Positions 8,968-16,849 of a stretch of DNA of 64,000 bases are shown one piece after another; the stretch's first letter is position 1, and each line of letters starts with the position of its first letter. The notes under the pieces were generated by a model. It searched no databases. It was given only the letters and a program-made list of their open reading frames with translations, and was not told the origin of the DNA. The DNA lies in assembly GCF_008807075.1 (NCBI RefSeq), contig NZ_CP035632.1, positions 992,001 to 1,056,000 of the forward strand, in the 5' to 3' direction. Source of the DNA: Synechococcus sp. RSCCF101. Its GTDB lineage: Bacteria; Cyanobacteriota; Cyanobacteriia; PCC-6307; Cyanobiaceae. The translations under genes were made by a program, and so were the position numbers.

Positions 8968-9276
8968 TCAGCGGGCCGGCAGCAGCCGCCAGGCCGCGGC
9001 CGCCAGGCAACCGTTGCCCACCAGGGTGAGGCCCGCCTGGAGCGTCACCAGCCACTCGAGGGAGGCCGGATTGTCGAACAGATGCCAGGTGCAGGCCGCC
9101 ATGGCGCTCACCAGGGCCGGAATCATGGCCAGGGCGAGCCAGCGCCACTCCCCTTCACCGCGACGCTCGGCCAGCAGAGTCACCAGAACGATGGCGGTGA
9201 TCCATTCCAGAACGGAGGTGATGTGAATCCACCAGGTGGGGAGTGAAAGCACGTGCACCGGCCCGGCGTGTTCCAT
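8968..9276 (-). CDS. DUF2499 membrane protein
   Basis: A 102-residue protein with three predicted membrane helices. The N-terminal signature LSLPTWWIHITSVLEWITAI and the AACTWHLFDNP motif are those of DUF2499, shared by cyanobacteria and plastid-bearing eukaryotes and functionally undescribed as far as I know. It is first of a minus-strand run DUF2499-DUF3593-psaK. Conserved His and Trp residues at the membrane boundary (WWIH, TWHLF) could bind a cofactor or lipid; this is speculation. Confidence 0.82.
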   Translation of the reverse strand: MEHAGPVHVLSLPTWWIHITSVLEWITAIVLVTLLAERRGEGEWRWLALAMIPALVSAMAACTWHLFDNPASLEWLVTLQAGLTLVGNGCLAAAAWRLLPAR

Positions 9277-9320
9277 CAGGGCCAGTAATGTACGGCGATC
9301 GCGGTGGTGGCCTGACCGCT

Positions 9321-10409
9321 ATGAGGGCATCCCGGGGTCGTGAACGCGCCGGCGCAACACGGCTGCGACCCTTGCTCTGCGGCTACTACGGCGAGCACAA
9401 CCTGGGCGATGACGCGCTCCTCGCGGTGCTCCTGGAGCAGCTGCCGCCGGGCACCCGCCCCTTGGTGAGCGCGCACGATGGCCGGGAGGTGCGGCAGCGC
9501 CACGGTGTGGCCACCTGCCCGAGACGGAATCCCCGGGCCATGGCCCGGGCTCTGCTGCGCTGTGACGCCCTGGTGCTGGGAGGCGGCAGCCTGCTGCAGG
9601 ACAGCAGCAGCCTGCAGAGCCTTTTCTATTACCTGATGCTGATGGCGCTGGCCCGCCTGCGACGCATCCCGGTGATCCTCTGGGCCCAGGGCTACGGCCC
9701 GCTCCACAGGCCCCTGAGCCGCAGGCTGGTCGGCGGAGCGCTGGGGCAGGTCAGCGCCGTGAGCTGGAGGGACGCCACCAGCGCCGCGGCGGCCGAACGC
9801 TGGCGGCCGGGGGCCAGCCGCTGGGCGCCGGACCCGGTGTGGAGTGTCCCGGCCGGCAGCTGGAACGGGCGCGGCGGGGACATCGTGATCTGCTGGCGTG
9901 ACACGTCCCACCTGGACCGGGCCGGCTGGCGCTGGCTGCTCGATCAGCTGGATGCCCTGGCCGCGGCCAGCGATCGCGCCGTGCTCTGGCTGCCGTTCCA
10001 CCGCGATCAGGACAGCGGGCTTGCGGAACGGCTGGAGGCATCGGTCGGGATCCCGGCGGGGCTGCAGCGGCGCAGCCGCTCCGTCAGCGCCGACAGCCCG
10101 GAGCAGGCCATGGATCTGTTTCAGCGGGCGGGCCTCGTGCTGGCGATGCGCCTGCACGCGCTGATCCTGGCGGCGGTGAGCGGTGCGCCGGTGCTGGCCT
10201 TCAGCTACGACCCGAAGGTGCAGGTGGCGGCGGCCGCCGCCGCGATCCCCTCGCTTGACCTGGCGCAGGTGGGATCGGGCAGCCGGGATCCGGATCTCTG
10301 GATGCGCTGGCAGCGCCAGCTGGATGCACCGCCGGACCCGGCACGAATCCGGGGGCTGGGACAGGCAGCGGAACTGCACCGGCGCTGTCTGCTGCAGGGG
10401 CTGGAGTAA
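9321..10409 (+). CDS. csaB: Polysaccharide pyruvyl transferase, CsaB family
   Basis: Transfers pyruvate from phosphoenolpyruvate onto cell-wall polysaccharide; CsaB pyruvylation anchors S-layer proteins in Gram-positives, and cyanobacteria carry homologues. The 362-residue protein begins after a short basic leader with LLCGYYGEHNLGDDALLAVL, and has LVLGGGSLLQDSSSLQSLFY, VILWAQGYGPL and the C-terminal AMRLHALILAAVSGAPVLAF of the family. The ATG at 9321 is favoured; an upstream open frame overlaps the divergent DUF2499 gene. It converges with pstS/sphX, 6 nt apart. Confidence 0.9.
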   Translation: MRASRGRERAGATRLRPLLCGYYGEHNLGDDALLAVLLEQLPPGTRPLVSAHDGREVRQRHGVATCPRRNPRAMARALLRCDALVLGGGSLLQDSSSLQSLFYYLMLMALARLRRIPVILWAQGYGPLHRPLSRRLVGGALGQVSAVSWRDATSAAAAERWRPGASRWAPDPVWSVPAGSWNGRGGDIVICWRDTSHLDRAGWRWLLDQLDALAAASDRAVLWLPFHRDQDSGLAERLEASVGIPAGLQRRSRSVSADSPEQAMDLFQRAGLVLAMRLHALILAAVSGAPVLAFSYDPKVQVAAAAAAIPSLDLAQVGSGSRDPDLWMRWQRQLDAPPDPARIRGLGQAAELHRRCLLQGLE

Positions 10410-10415
10410 CTCCTT

Positions 10416-11483
10416 TCAGAATCCCGGCCGTTTGTGCTGGTCGAAACTGCGATCCAGGGCGGCACCGATGGTGAGGCCCACCGGCAGATCTCCGCCGAAG
10501 GATGTTCCAAGAATCTGTCTGTAGAACTTCTGCTCCACCAGGGCATAGGTGCTGGATGGCAGGGGAACGTAATTGGAAGCCTTCACAATCTTGAGACCGT
10601 TACGCACGTAGAAGCTTACGAAGCGTCGCAGAGACGCCTCCTGCTTGACGGCCTCGGCGTTGAGGTAGAGAAACAGCGGCCGCGACAGGGGCAGATAGCG
10701 TTCCTTCTGCACGTTCTGAACCGATGGGGGCACGGCTCCCTCGGGACCGACAACAGCCAGAGCCTTGAGATCCCTGGCATTGGATCGATAGTAGCCAAAA
10801 CCGAAATACCCAAGGGCATTCACATTGTTCGCTACACATCGAACCAATTGACTGTCGTCCTCGCTGGCGAGATAGTCTGTTCGCGAATTTGCTTTCGAGC
10901 CGTTGATGGCCTTATTGAAGATATCGAATGTACCGGAGTCCTTACCAGGCCCGCAGAGTGCAATCGGCCGGGCCGGCCAGGCGCTGTTCACCTGCTGCCA
11001 CTGGTTGATCCGGCCCTGAGCCGGTTTGCTCCAGAGACGACGCAACTGAGCTGTGCTGATCCGCTCTGCCCAGGTGTTGGCAGGATTGACGACAATCGAG
11101 ATGGCATCGAAGGCGATCGGCAACTCAATGAATCGAACCCCACTGGCCTCACAGCGCTGGAGCTCCGAGCTGCTGATCGGCCGGGAGGCATTCACCATCG
11201 GCATCCGACCGGAGCAGAACTCGCGGAGTCCCGCACTGCTGCCGGTCTCCTGAAGATCAAACCGCACGGCACGACCTCGCGGGGTGCGCCGGAAGGCCGC
11301 GATGGCGTCCCTGGTGATCGGGTAGACCGTGCTGGAACCGGAGATCCGGATGGTCTTCGCCTGCAGGCCGACGGGAAGCAAGAATGCCACCATCACTGCG
11401 ACGATGCCTCCGGCTCGTGGACACTGCCGTCGAATCGAGTGAACGAGATCCGGAGTCATTGGCCTCAGCCGAGACAGAACCAT
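10416..11483 (-). CDS. pstS: PstS-family phosphate-binding protein (SphX-like)
   Basis: Periplasmic substrate-binding component for phosphate import. The 355-residue protein has a signal peptide (hydrophobic GGIVAVMVAFLLPVGLQA) and phosphate-loop motifs ISGSSTVYPIT, AFDAISIVVNP and GKDSGTFDIFNKAI. The mature part resembles SphX/PstS proteins of cyanobacteria. It stands apart from pstCAB, about 14 kb away on the same strand. Its local GC content is clearly lower than its neighbours. A CTTAACCC half-site resembling a Pho-box repeat lies at 11507-11514. The start could be 8 codons later (11459). Confidence 0.9.
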   Translation of the reverse strand: MVLSRLRPMTPDLVHSIRRQCPRAGGIVAVMVAFLLPVGLQAKTIRISGSSTVYPITRDAIAAFRRTPRGRAVRFDLQETGSSAGLREFCSGRMPMVNASRPISSSELQRCEASGVRFIELPIAFDAISIVVNPANTWAERISTAQLRRLWSKPAQGRINQWQQVNSAWPARPIALCGPGKDSGTFDIFNKAINGSKANSRTDYLASEDDSQLVRCVANNVNALGYFGFGYYRSNARDLKALAVVGPEGAVPPSVQNVQKERYLPLSRPLFLYLNAEAVKQEASLRRFVSFYVRNGLKIVKASNYVPLPSSTYALVEQKFYRQILGTSFGGDLPVGLTIGAALDRSFDQHKRPGF

Positions 11484-11523
11484 CCTCTCTTCGGAGGGAA
11501 GACAAAGGGTTAAGCAGGATTTA

Positions 11524-11760
11524 TCAGAAGCCTATGGTCATTGGATCAGCTTTGATCAGCGATCCCGCCACCCCCCTGAAACCAGCCCGCCTCCACAGGA
11601 TCGTGACCTGGATCAGAGCGGCGGCAACCATCAGCATCAGGCTGTAGAGACAGACGTCGCGCCTGCTCAGCTCAGGCATGGCTGCACAGTCCATTCCCTG
11701 TCGGCCTGAAATGAATGTCAATAGCGCGAACACACTGGAAACAACCGCCAGGATTGTCAT
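11524..11760 (-). CDS. Small two-helix membrane protein, unknown
   Basis: A 78-residue open frame starting MTILAVVSSVFALLTFISG, with a second hydrophobic stretch LYSLMLMVAAALIQVTILW at about residues 37-56. The ATG at 11758-11760 has an AGGA ribosome-binding site 8 nt upstream, which supports this start over a longer one. It lies 40 nt upstream of pstS/sphX on the same strand and shares its low GC content, so it may be cotranscribed and may have arrived with it. I do not recognise a family. Confidence 0.5.
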   Translation of the reverse strand: MTILAVVSSVFALLTFISGRQGMDCAAMPELSRRDVCLYSLMLMVAAALIQVTILWRRAGFRGVAGSLIKADPMTIGF

Positions 11761-12104
11761 GACCTGATTCCTGCGATGCTCCCGTTCTGGTCCCGGGAGC
11801 ATCGTGGACGGATTCACTCTGATGACGCAGCAGCTCAGCACGACCACGCGAGGAGTCCACGACCGGTCGCGACGCCGTCATCAGGCCCCATCCACCAGCG
11901 CGCTCACGGACCCATCCCCGAAGCCGGAGGATGGGGACGAGTGGCTGAGACGGAGCAGTTCCCCGCCACCGATCAGCAACAGCTGAATCAACAGACAACT
12001 CACCACATCAGCCCGGCGCATCCACAACAGCCTCACCATGCCTGAAGTGCCGGGGCGGCCATTCAAGATGGAACCCGCCTGGGAGCGACGTGGGCCACAT
12101 CACA
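11761..12104. other. 344-nt stretch without a confident gene
   Basis: Only short open frames occur here. The most plausible is a minus-strand frame at 11881-12039 of 52 codons with one hydrophobic helix (VVSCLLIQLLLIGGGELLRL), for which I see no ribosome-binding site or family. The other frames are rich in His, Arg and Pro and look like chance. No tRNA, clear terminator or repeat was seen. The region separates the low-GC pstS/sphX segment from the ggp/ggt operon. Confidence 0.5.
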
Positions 12105-14129
12105 TCACTCCCGGAGTGGTGGTTGGACACTGGCGGACGACTCATCAGCGCTCTCGACCGGCTCAGGCACCAGGTCGGCCTGAACGCCGCGCCGACGCAG
12201 CTCACGCCCCAGCTGCTCAGCCAGATCCTGATCCAGCGCGGGGGTCAGCTGCGGGGTGCCGTCCAGGAAAGGGGCCATGGTCCCGGGAGCACCGCCGAGG
12301 TGCCGCGCCAGACACTGCTGGGTCTCGAACATCCACTCGGACGCCAGAGGAGCCTGGAGGCGCACCCGCCAGGCCGGTGGGCGCTGCTCGCCGATCTCCA
12401 CCCGGCGCAGACCCTCCAGATCCGCCAGCACCAGCAGGTCCTGCCCGGGGCGCAGCACACGCTCGAGGGCCGGGAGGGCCACCAGCTCCGAACGCGTCCG
12501 GGTTTTCAGGGCCACAGCCGTGACCCCGTAGCCCCCCTGCACGCGGGCGATGCTCAGACCGGCGAGGGTGTCCCCCGCCTCGACGCGATAGCGCACCAGC
12601 ATCAGATTCCGGCCTTCGACGCGGTGCACCTCCTCCACGGTTTCACCGAAGGCCGTTGCCACCAGCGCATCCGCCGCGAGATCCACCGAGGAGATCAGGG
12701 ACAGGCCGCCGAGGAGATCGCCGAGCACTTCGGCCGCAGGCAGTTCCTTGGCCTTGAGAGACAGGCGGGCTTCGGGCCAGCGGCGCTCCAGATCCAGGGC
12801 GAGCTGGAGATTCATCAGTAGATCGTCCGAGAGGAGAGCCACACCAGCCACGCGGGAGCGGCGCAGGAGTCGGAAGGCCTCCGGCAGCTGCAGCACATCG
12901 CGCCTGCGGATCCGATGAGCCGGACGGGTCCCTGAGGGATCGGCGACCGGGCCTCGCACCGATCCGATCGGTCCGGAATCCCCCTCAGAGGGACCGGCCC
13001 GAAGGCAGACCACCCCGATGCCGTCGGCCTGCAGCTGCTCGGCGATCAGAGGAGCCAGGGAACCACCCTCAACCAGGAGCGCGGCATGGGTGTCGCGGGG
13101 AAACGAGCGCGCCCGCCTCAGCCCCAGTCGCACACTGAGCAGCCGTTCAAGAATGAGTGCTGTGAGCGCCGAGGTGAGCACGGTGCCCGCCAGCGCATAG
13201 ACCAGCATCAGCGCCAGCAACCGGCCCTGCTGGGCAACGGTCCAGGGAGTCCCGGACTGCAGGAGGGAACCCCGCTCCAGCACAACGGAGGCCGGGTCCA
13301 CGTACTCACCATTGAGCAGGCCCAGGGTCACGAACAACCCCAGAAGCCAGCCCCGATCAGCGCGAAACAGGGCCACACCCGTCAGCACCAGTCCCAGGGC
13401 GGCAAGCAAGCCCACCCACCACCAGATCCGACGCCGCCCGAGCGCCGCAAGCCGCGCCAGCGGAGCGCTGCCGCTCCAGAACTCGAGCCTCTCTCGAAGC
13501 GAACCGGCGCGGCGTTGCAGCTGGTTGCGCAGAGCCTGCGGCCACGGTGGCCGGCGGATTCTCCCGGGTGTGGCCAGGCACACCTGGAGAGGGGATCCAT
13601 CCAGGCGACGGCCCCCGCTGACCCCCTCCCCTTCACGCCGTTCACGCAACTCGAAGCGGTGGCGACCGAGCCGGATCGTGGCGGCCTCCCGGCTCGGCCG
13701 CAGGGACTGGCTGAACACCGATGCTGTGAGCAGCATCGGGTCCACCACGGCGACTCCCGGCAGCCGCTGCTCAAGCAGCACACCGAGGGAGGCCCGCTGG
13801 CTGGAGGAGCGAACGACCACGGTGGCCCTGGGGTTGAGCGGGCGGATCTGCAGTGCCGCCTCCAGATTCACCGTGCTGTCGGAACTCAGCAGCAGGATGC
13901 TGCGGGCCTGATCGACACCCGCAGCCAGCAGATCCCTGGGCTGGCGCATGTCTCCCAGCACAAAACTGGGCGCCAGGCGCCGTTCCAGCTCCGCGTCTCT
14001 CCAGCGTGGCGGCTGCCAGTCCAGACAGGAGAGAGGCACATCAAACGCCAGAAGACGCCGGAGGCAGGTCTGCCCGAGGGAGCCGAGCCCGCAGACCAGC
14101 ACCAGTCCGGAGGGCGGGGCAGCAGCCAT
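12105..14129 (-). CDS. TrkA-N/RCK-domain membrane protein (ion channel or regulator-like)
   Basis: A 674-residue protein in this order: a TrkA-N NAD-binding domain (LVLVCGLGSLGQTCLRRLL, about residues 9-130); a hydrophobic region of about three to four helices (RIWWWVGLLAALGLVLTGVAL to YALAGTVLTSALTALIL, about 245-370); a second TrkA-N-like domain (HAALLVEGGSLAPLIAEQL); and a TrkA-C-like segment (EAGDTLAGLSI). RCK/TrkA domains gate K+ transport in response to nucleotides. I see no TVGYG selectivity filter, so ion specificity is open. The gene starts 4 nt after the ggtA stop and is probably last in the osmolyte operon. Start MAAAPPSGL chosen at 14129. Confidence 0.72.
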   Translation of the reverse strand: MAAAPPSGLVLVCGLGSLGQTCLRRLLAFDVPLSCLDWQPPRWRDAELERRLAPSFVLGDMRQPRDLLAAGVDQARSILLLSSDSTVNLEAALQIRPLNPRATVVVRSSSQRASLGVLLEQRLPGVAVVDPMLLTASVFSQSLRPSREAATIRLGRHRFELRERREGEGVSGGRRLDGSPLQVCLATPGRIRRPPWPQALRNQLQRRAGSLRERLEFWSGSAPLARLAALGRRRIWWWVGLLAALGLVLTGVALFRADRGWLLGLFVTLGLLNGEYVDPASVVLERGSLLQSGTPWTVAQQGRLLALMLVYALAGTVLTSALTALILERLLSVRLGLRRARSFPRDTHAALLVEGGSLAPLIAEQLQADGIGVVCLRAGPSEGDSGPIGSVRGPVADPSGTRPAHRIRRRDVLQLPEAFRLLRRSRVAGVALLSDDLLMNLQLALDLERRWPEARLSLKAKELPAAEVLGDLLGGLSLISSVDLAADALVATAFGETVEEVHRVEGRNLMLVRYRVEAGDTLAGLSIARVQGGYGVTAVALKTRTRSELVALPALERVLRPGQDLLVLADLEGLRRVEIGEQRPPAWRVRLQAPLASEWMFETQQCLARHLGGAPGTMAPFLDGTPQLTPALDQDLAEQLGRELRRRGVQADLVPEPVESADESSASVQPPLRE

Positions 14130-14133
14130 GGTT

Positions 14134-15156
14134 TCAGGCGCTGGGCGGCACCGGCAGCCGAGCCCCACTGCCGGCCTCGAACCAGTGTTCCCGCTCCGGC
14201 CGCCAGCCCAGCCTGAGGCTGTCCGGTACAGCCACCTTGCCATCGGCAAGCCAGCGCAGGGCTCCCCGCGGGGTGTCCACGCTCACCAGCTGGGTGGCCC
14301 CCAGCCACTCGCGCGACACCACCCGGGCCGGAAGCCCTGCATCCGGGTCATCGCAGGCATGGAGATGTTCCGGACGCACGGCCAGGACCCGGCCGCCCTG
14401 TTCCGGGAACAGGTTGATCTGGGGCCGGCCGATGAAACAGGCCACCACCAGGGAGGCCGGTCGCTCGTAGAGCTCCTGGGGGGTTCCCACCTGCTGGAGC
14501 CGGCCGCCCAGGAGCACAGCGATGCGGTCCGCCAGCCCCATCGCCTCCTGCTGATCGTGGGTGACGTAGACCACGGGCTGCTCACCGCCGCAGAGCCAGC
14601 GCCGCAGCTGGGGCCGCAGGTCCTCCCGCAGCTGGGCGTCGAGGTTGCTCATCGGTTCATCCAGCAGGTAGAGGCTGGGGGAGCGCAGCAGCGCCCGGGC
14701 CAGGGCCACCCGCTGCCTCTGGCCTCCGGAGAGGGCCGAGGGACGCCGGTGGCGCACCTCCTCCAGCTGGAGCAGGCTCAGCACCCGCTCCACCGCCTCC
14801 TGCTGCTGAGTGGGACGCACTCCCCGCACCTGCAGGCCGAGGGTCAGATTGCGCCACACATCCAGGTGGGGATAGAGCGCATAGCTCTGGAACACCATGC
14901 CCACGCGGCGCCGGGCCGGAGGCCAGTGGGTGATGGCCTCTCCAGCCAGGCGGATCTCGCCGGAGCTGGGCGCATCGAGGCCGGCGATCAGGCGCAGGAT
15001 GGTGCTCTTGCCGCACCCGCTCGGCCCCAGCAGGGCCAGGCACTCCCCGGGCTCCACCTGCAGGGAGACCCGATCGATGATCGTGCGACCGCCCACGCTG
15101 CGGCTGATCGCCTCCAGGGCCAGACCGTTGCCGAGGGTGGTCATCGGATCGCTCAT
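14134..15156 (-). CDS. ggtA: Glucosylglycerol ABC transporter, ATPase
   Basis: A 340-residue MalK/UgpC-type ATPase that powers osmolyte import. Walker [12 protein letters not shown] lies near residue 40, the signature ALSGGQRQRVALARAL near 135 and Walker B LYLLDEPMSNLDAQ near 160; a TOBE-like C-terminus follows. Its ATG overlaps the ggtD stop by 4 nt. Alone it could serve any sugar or glycerol-phosphate importer; the operon with ggpS is what points to glucosylglycerol. In Synechocystis the same system also takes up sucrose and trehalose. Confidence 0.88.
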   Translation of the reverse strand: MSDPMTTLGNGLALEAISRSVGGRTIIDRVSLQVEPGECLALLGPSGCGKSTILRLIAGLDAPSSGEIRLAGEAITHWPPARRRVGMVFQSYALYPHLDVWRNLTLGLQVRGVRPTQQQEAVERVLSLLQLEEVRHRRPSALSGGQRQRVALARALLRSPSLYLLDEPMSNLDAQLREDLRPQLRRWLCGGEQPVVYVTHDQQEAMGLADRIAVLLGGRLQQVGTPQELYERPASLVVACFIGRPQINLFPEQGGRVLAVRPEHLHACDDPDAGLPARVVSREWLGATQLVSVDTPRGALRWLADGKVAVPDSLRLGWRPEREHWFEAGSGARLPVPPSA

Positions 15157-15977
15157 CCCTTGATTGCCCCCTGGGTGAGACCGGAGACGATCTGACGCTG
15201 AAACAGCAGCACCATCAGCAGCAGGGGCAGGCTGCCGAGCACCGTGGCCGCCGCGAAGGCGCCATAGGGAACGGTGAAGACCGAGGACCCGGCAATCCGA
15301 GCCATCGCCGGCGGCAGGGTGAGCAGCTCGGCCCGGCTGATCCAGGTGAGGGCGATCGGGTACTCGTTCCAGCAGAACAGGAACACGAGGATCGCCGTGC
15401 TGGCGCTGGCCGGAGCGATGAGGGGGATCAGAACCCAGCGCAGCCGGCTCCAGAGGCCCATCCCCTCCAGCCGGGCGGCCTCCTCGAGTTCGGGCGGCAG
15501 ATCGGCGAAGGCCGACTGCAGCAGCAGCACCGCCAGGGGCAGGGAGAGCCCGGCATAGGGCAGCGTCAGGGCCAGCAGATGGTTGGCCAGGGAGAAGGTG
15601 CGGGCCAGCTCCAGAAGGGCGAGGAACAGGAGCACGTAGGGGAACACGGCCGCCGCCAGCACGGTGAGACGGATGCCGGCGCGCAGCAGCCGGCGGCAGC
15701 GGTTCATCGCATAGGCGCAGGGGAGCGCCAGCACCAGGGTGAGCAGGGTGGCGCTGAAGGCCACCACCGTGCTGTTGAGCAGATAGCGCCAGAACGGGGG
15801 CTGACCCGAGAGCACCTGGCTGTAGTTGCTCAGGGTCCAGCCGCTGGCGAGATCCGCGGCGGCCTGGCCCACGAGGGCCGAGGGATCGCGCAACGAGGTG
15901 TACAGCTGCCAGAGCAGCGGTCCGAGCGTCCAGGCCAGCAGGGCGGCCACCACCAGAGCGCGCTGGGGCGTCTTCAC
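15153..15977 (-). CDS. ggtD: Glucosylglycerol ABC transporter, permease
   Basis: A 274-residue MalG-type permease with six predicted helices. The coupling EAA loop reads EEAARLEGMGLWSRLRWVLI, which contacts the ATPase GgtA. The GTG start at 15975-15977 overlaps the ggtC stop (GTGA), and the gene's own stop overlaps the ggtA start (ATGA), so the operon is tightly coupled. A much longer open frame upstream in the same reading frame is only a shadow of ggtC. Confidence 0.87.
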   Translation of the reverse strand: MKTPQRALVVAALLAWTLGPLLWQLYTSLRDPSALVGQAAADLASGWTLSNYSQVLSGQPPFWRYLLNSTVVAFSATLLTLVLALPCAYAMNRCRRLLRAGIRLTVLAAAVFPYVLLFLALLELARTFSLANHLLALTLPYAGLSLPLAVLLLQSAFADLPPELEEAARLEGMGLWSRLRWVLIPLIAPASASTAILVFLFCWNEYPIALTWISRAELLTLPPAMARIAGSSVFTVPYGAFAAATVLGSLPLLLMVLLFQRQIVSGLTQGAIKG

Positions 15978-16849
15978 GCCGGCTCCTCCGCGCCGGCGCG
16001 GGAACGGAACAGCCAGAGCACCGCCAGGCTCAGAAGCAGCAGCAGGGCGAAGGTGCCCAGCATCACCGTGGCGCTGTAGCCGAAATCGAGGAAGCGCATG
16101 GCGTTGAGGTAGGCGTAGAGGGCCAGGCTTTCCGTGCTGCTGGCCGGCCCGCCGCCGGTCATCACCTGGATCAGATCGAACACACCGAGGGCCTGGGCCA
16201 GGCGGAACACCACCGCCAGCATCATGTAGGGCCGCAGCAGCGGCAGGGTGATGCGCCGCAGAGCCTGCAGGGGGGTTCCGCCATCGAGTTCGAAGGCTTC
16301 GTAGAGATCGGCGGGAATGGCCTGCAGCCCGGCCAGCAGGATCAGGGCCATGAAGGGGGTGGTCTTCCAGACATCGGCGAGCACCGTCATCATCCAGGTG
16401 ATGGAGGGGGTGGCCAGGAAGGGCACCGGTGTCAGTCCCAGGGTGCCCAGCAGGGCATTGATGGGTCCGAAGGGGTCGTTGAAGATCCAGCGCCAGCCCA
16501 GGGCCATCACCGTGGTGGGCAGCGCCCAGGGCATCAGCACCAGAGCCCGGACACCGCCACGGCCGCGCCAGCTCTGATGCAGCAGCAGGGCGATCGCCAG
16601 GCCCAGCAGGAGTTCCAGACCCACCGAAACCGAAGCGAAGCGCAGCGTCTGGAAGGCGTCCTGCCAGAAGCGGCCATCGGCCAGCAATCGCCGCCAGTTG
16701 CCCAGTCCGTTCGGCACGGCCACCAGGTTGGTGAGCACCGAATCGGCGTGGAAGCTCAGCCAGCCATAGCGGAGCATCGGCCAGCCGAACACCACGGCCA
16801 GCAGCAGCAGGGCCGGCAGCAGCAGCAACGGCATCGGTCCCGCCATCAT
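15974..16849 (-). CDS. ggtC: Glucosylglycerol ABC transporter, permease
   Basis: A 291-residue MalF/UgpA-type permease with six predicted helices, the first at MPLLLLPALLLLAVVFGWPM. The EAA loop is YEAFELDGGTPLQALRRITL, and the family sequences MPWALPTTVMALGWRWIFND and ADVWKTTPFMALILL are present. It forms the membrane channel with GgtD. The start overlaps the ggtB stop by 4 nt. Substrate assignment rests on the linked ggpS. Confidence 0.87.
   Translation of the reverse strand: MMAGPMPLLLLPALLLLAVVFGWPMLRYGWLSFHADSVLTNLVAVPNGLGNWRRLLADGRFWQDAFQTLRFASVSVGLELLLGLAIALLLHQSWRGRGGVRALVLMPWALPTTVMALGWRWIFNDPFGPINALLGTLGLTPVPFLATPSITWMMTVLADVWKTTPFMALILLAGLQAIPADLYEAFELDGGTPLQALRRITLPLLRPYMMLAVVFRLAQALGVFDLIQVMTGGGPASSTESLALYAYLNAMRFLDFGYSATVMLGTFALLLLLSLAVLWLFRSRAGAEEPA

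Noticed and set aside
11776-12045. An 89-codon plus-strand frame in the gap before the RCK gene
   Set aside because: It is rich in His, Pro and Gln, has no ribosome-binding site and overlaps the better-supported small gene at its 5' end only by chance.
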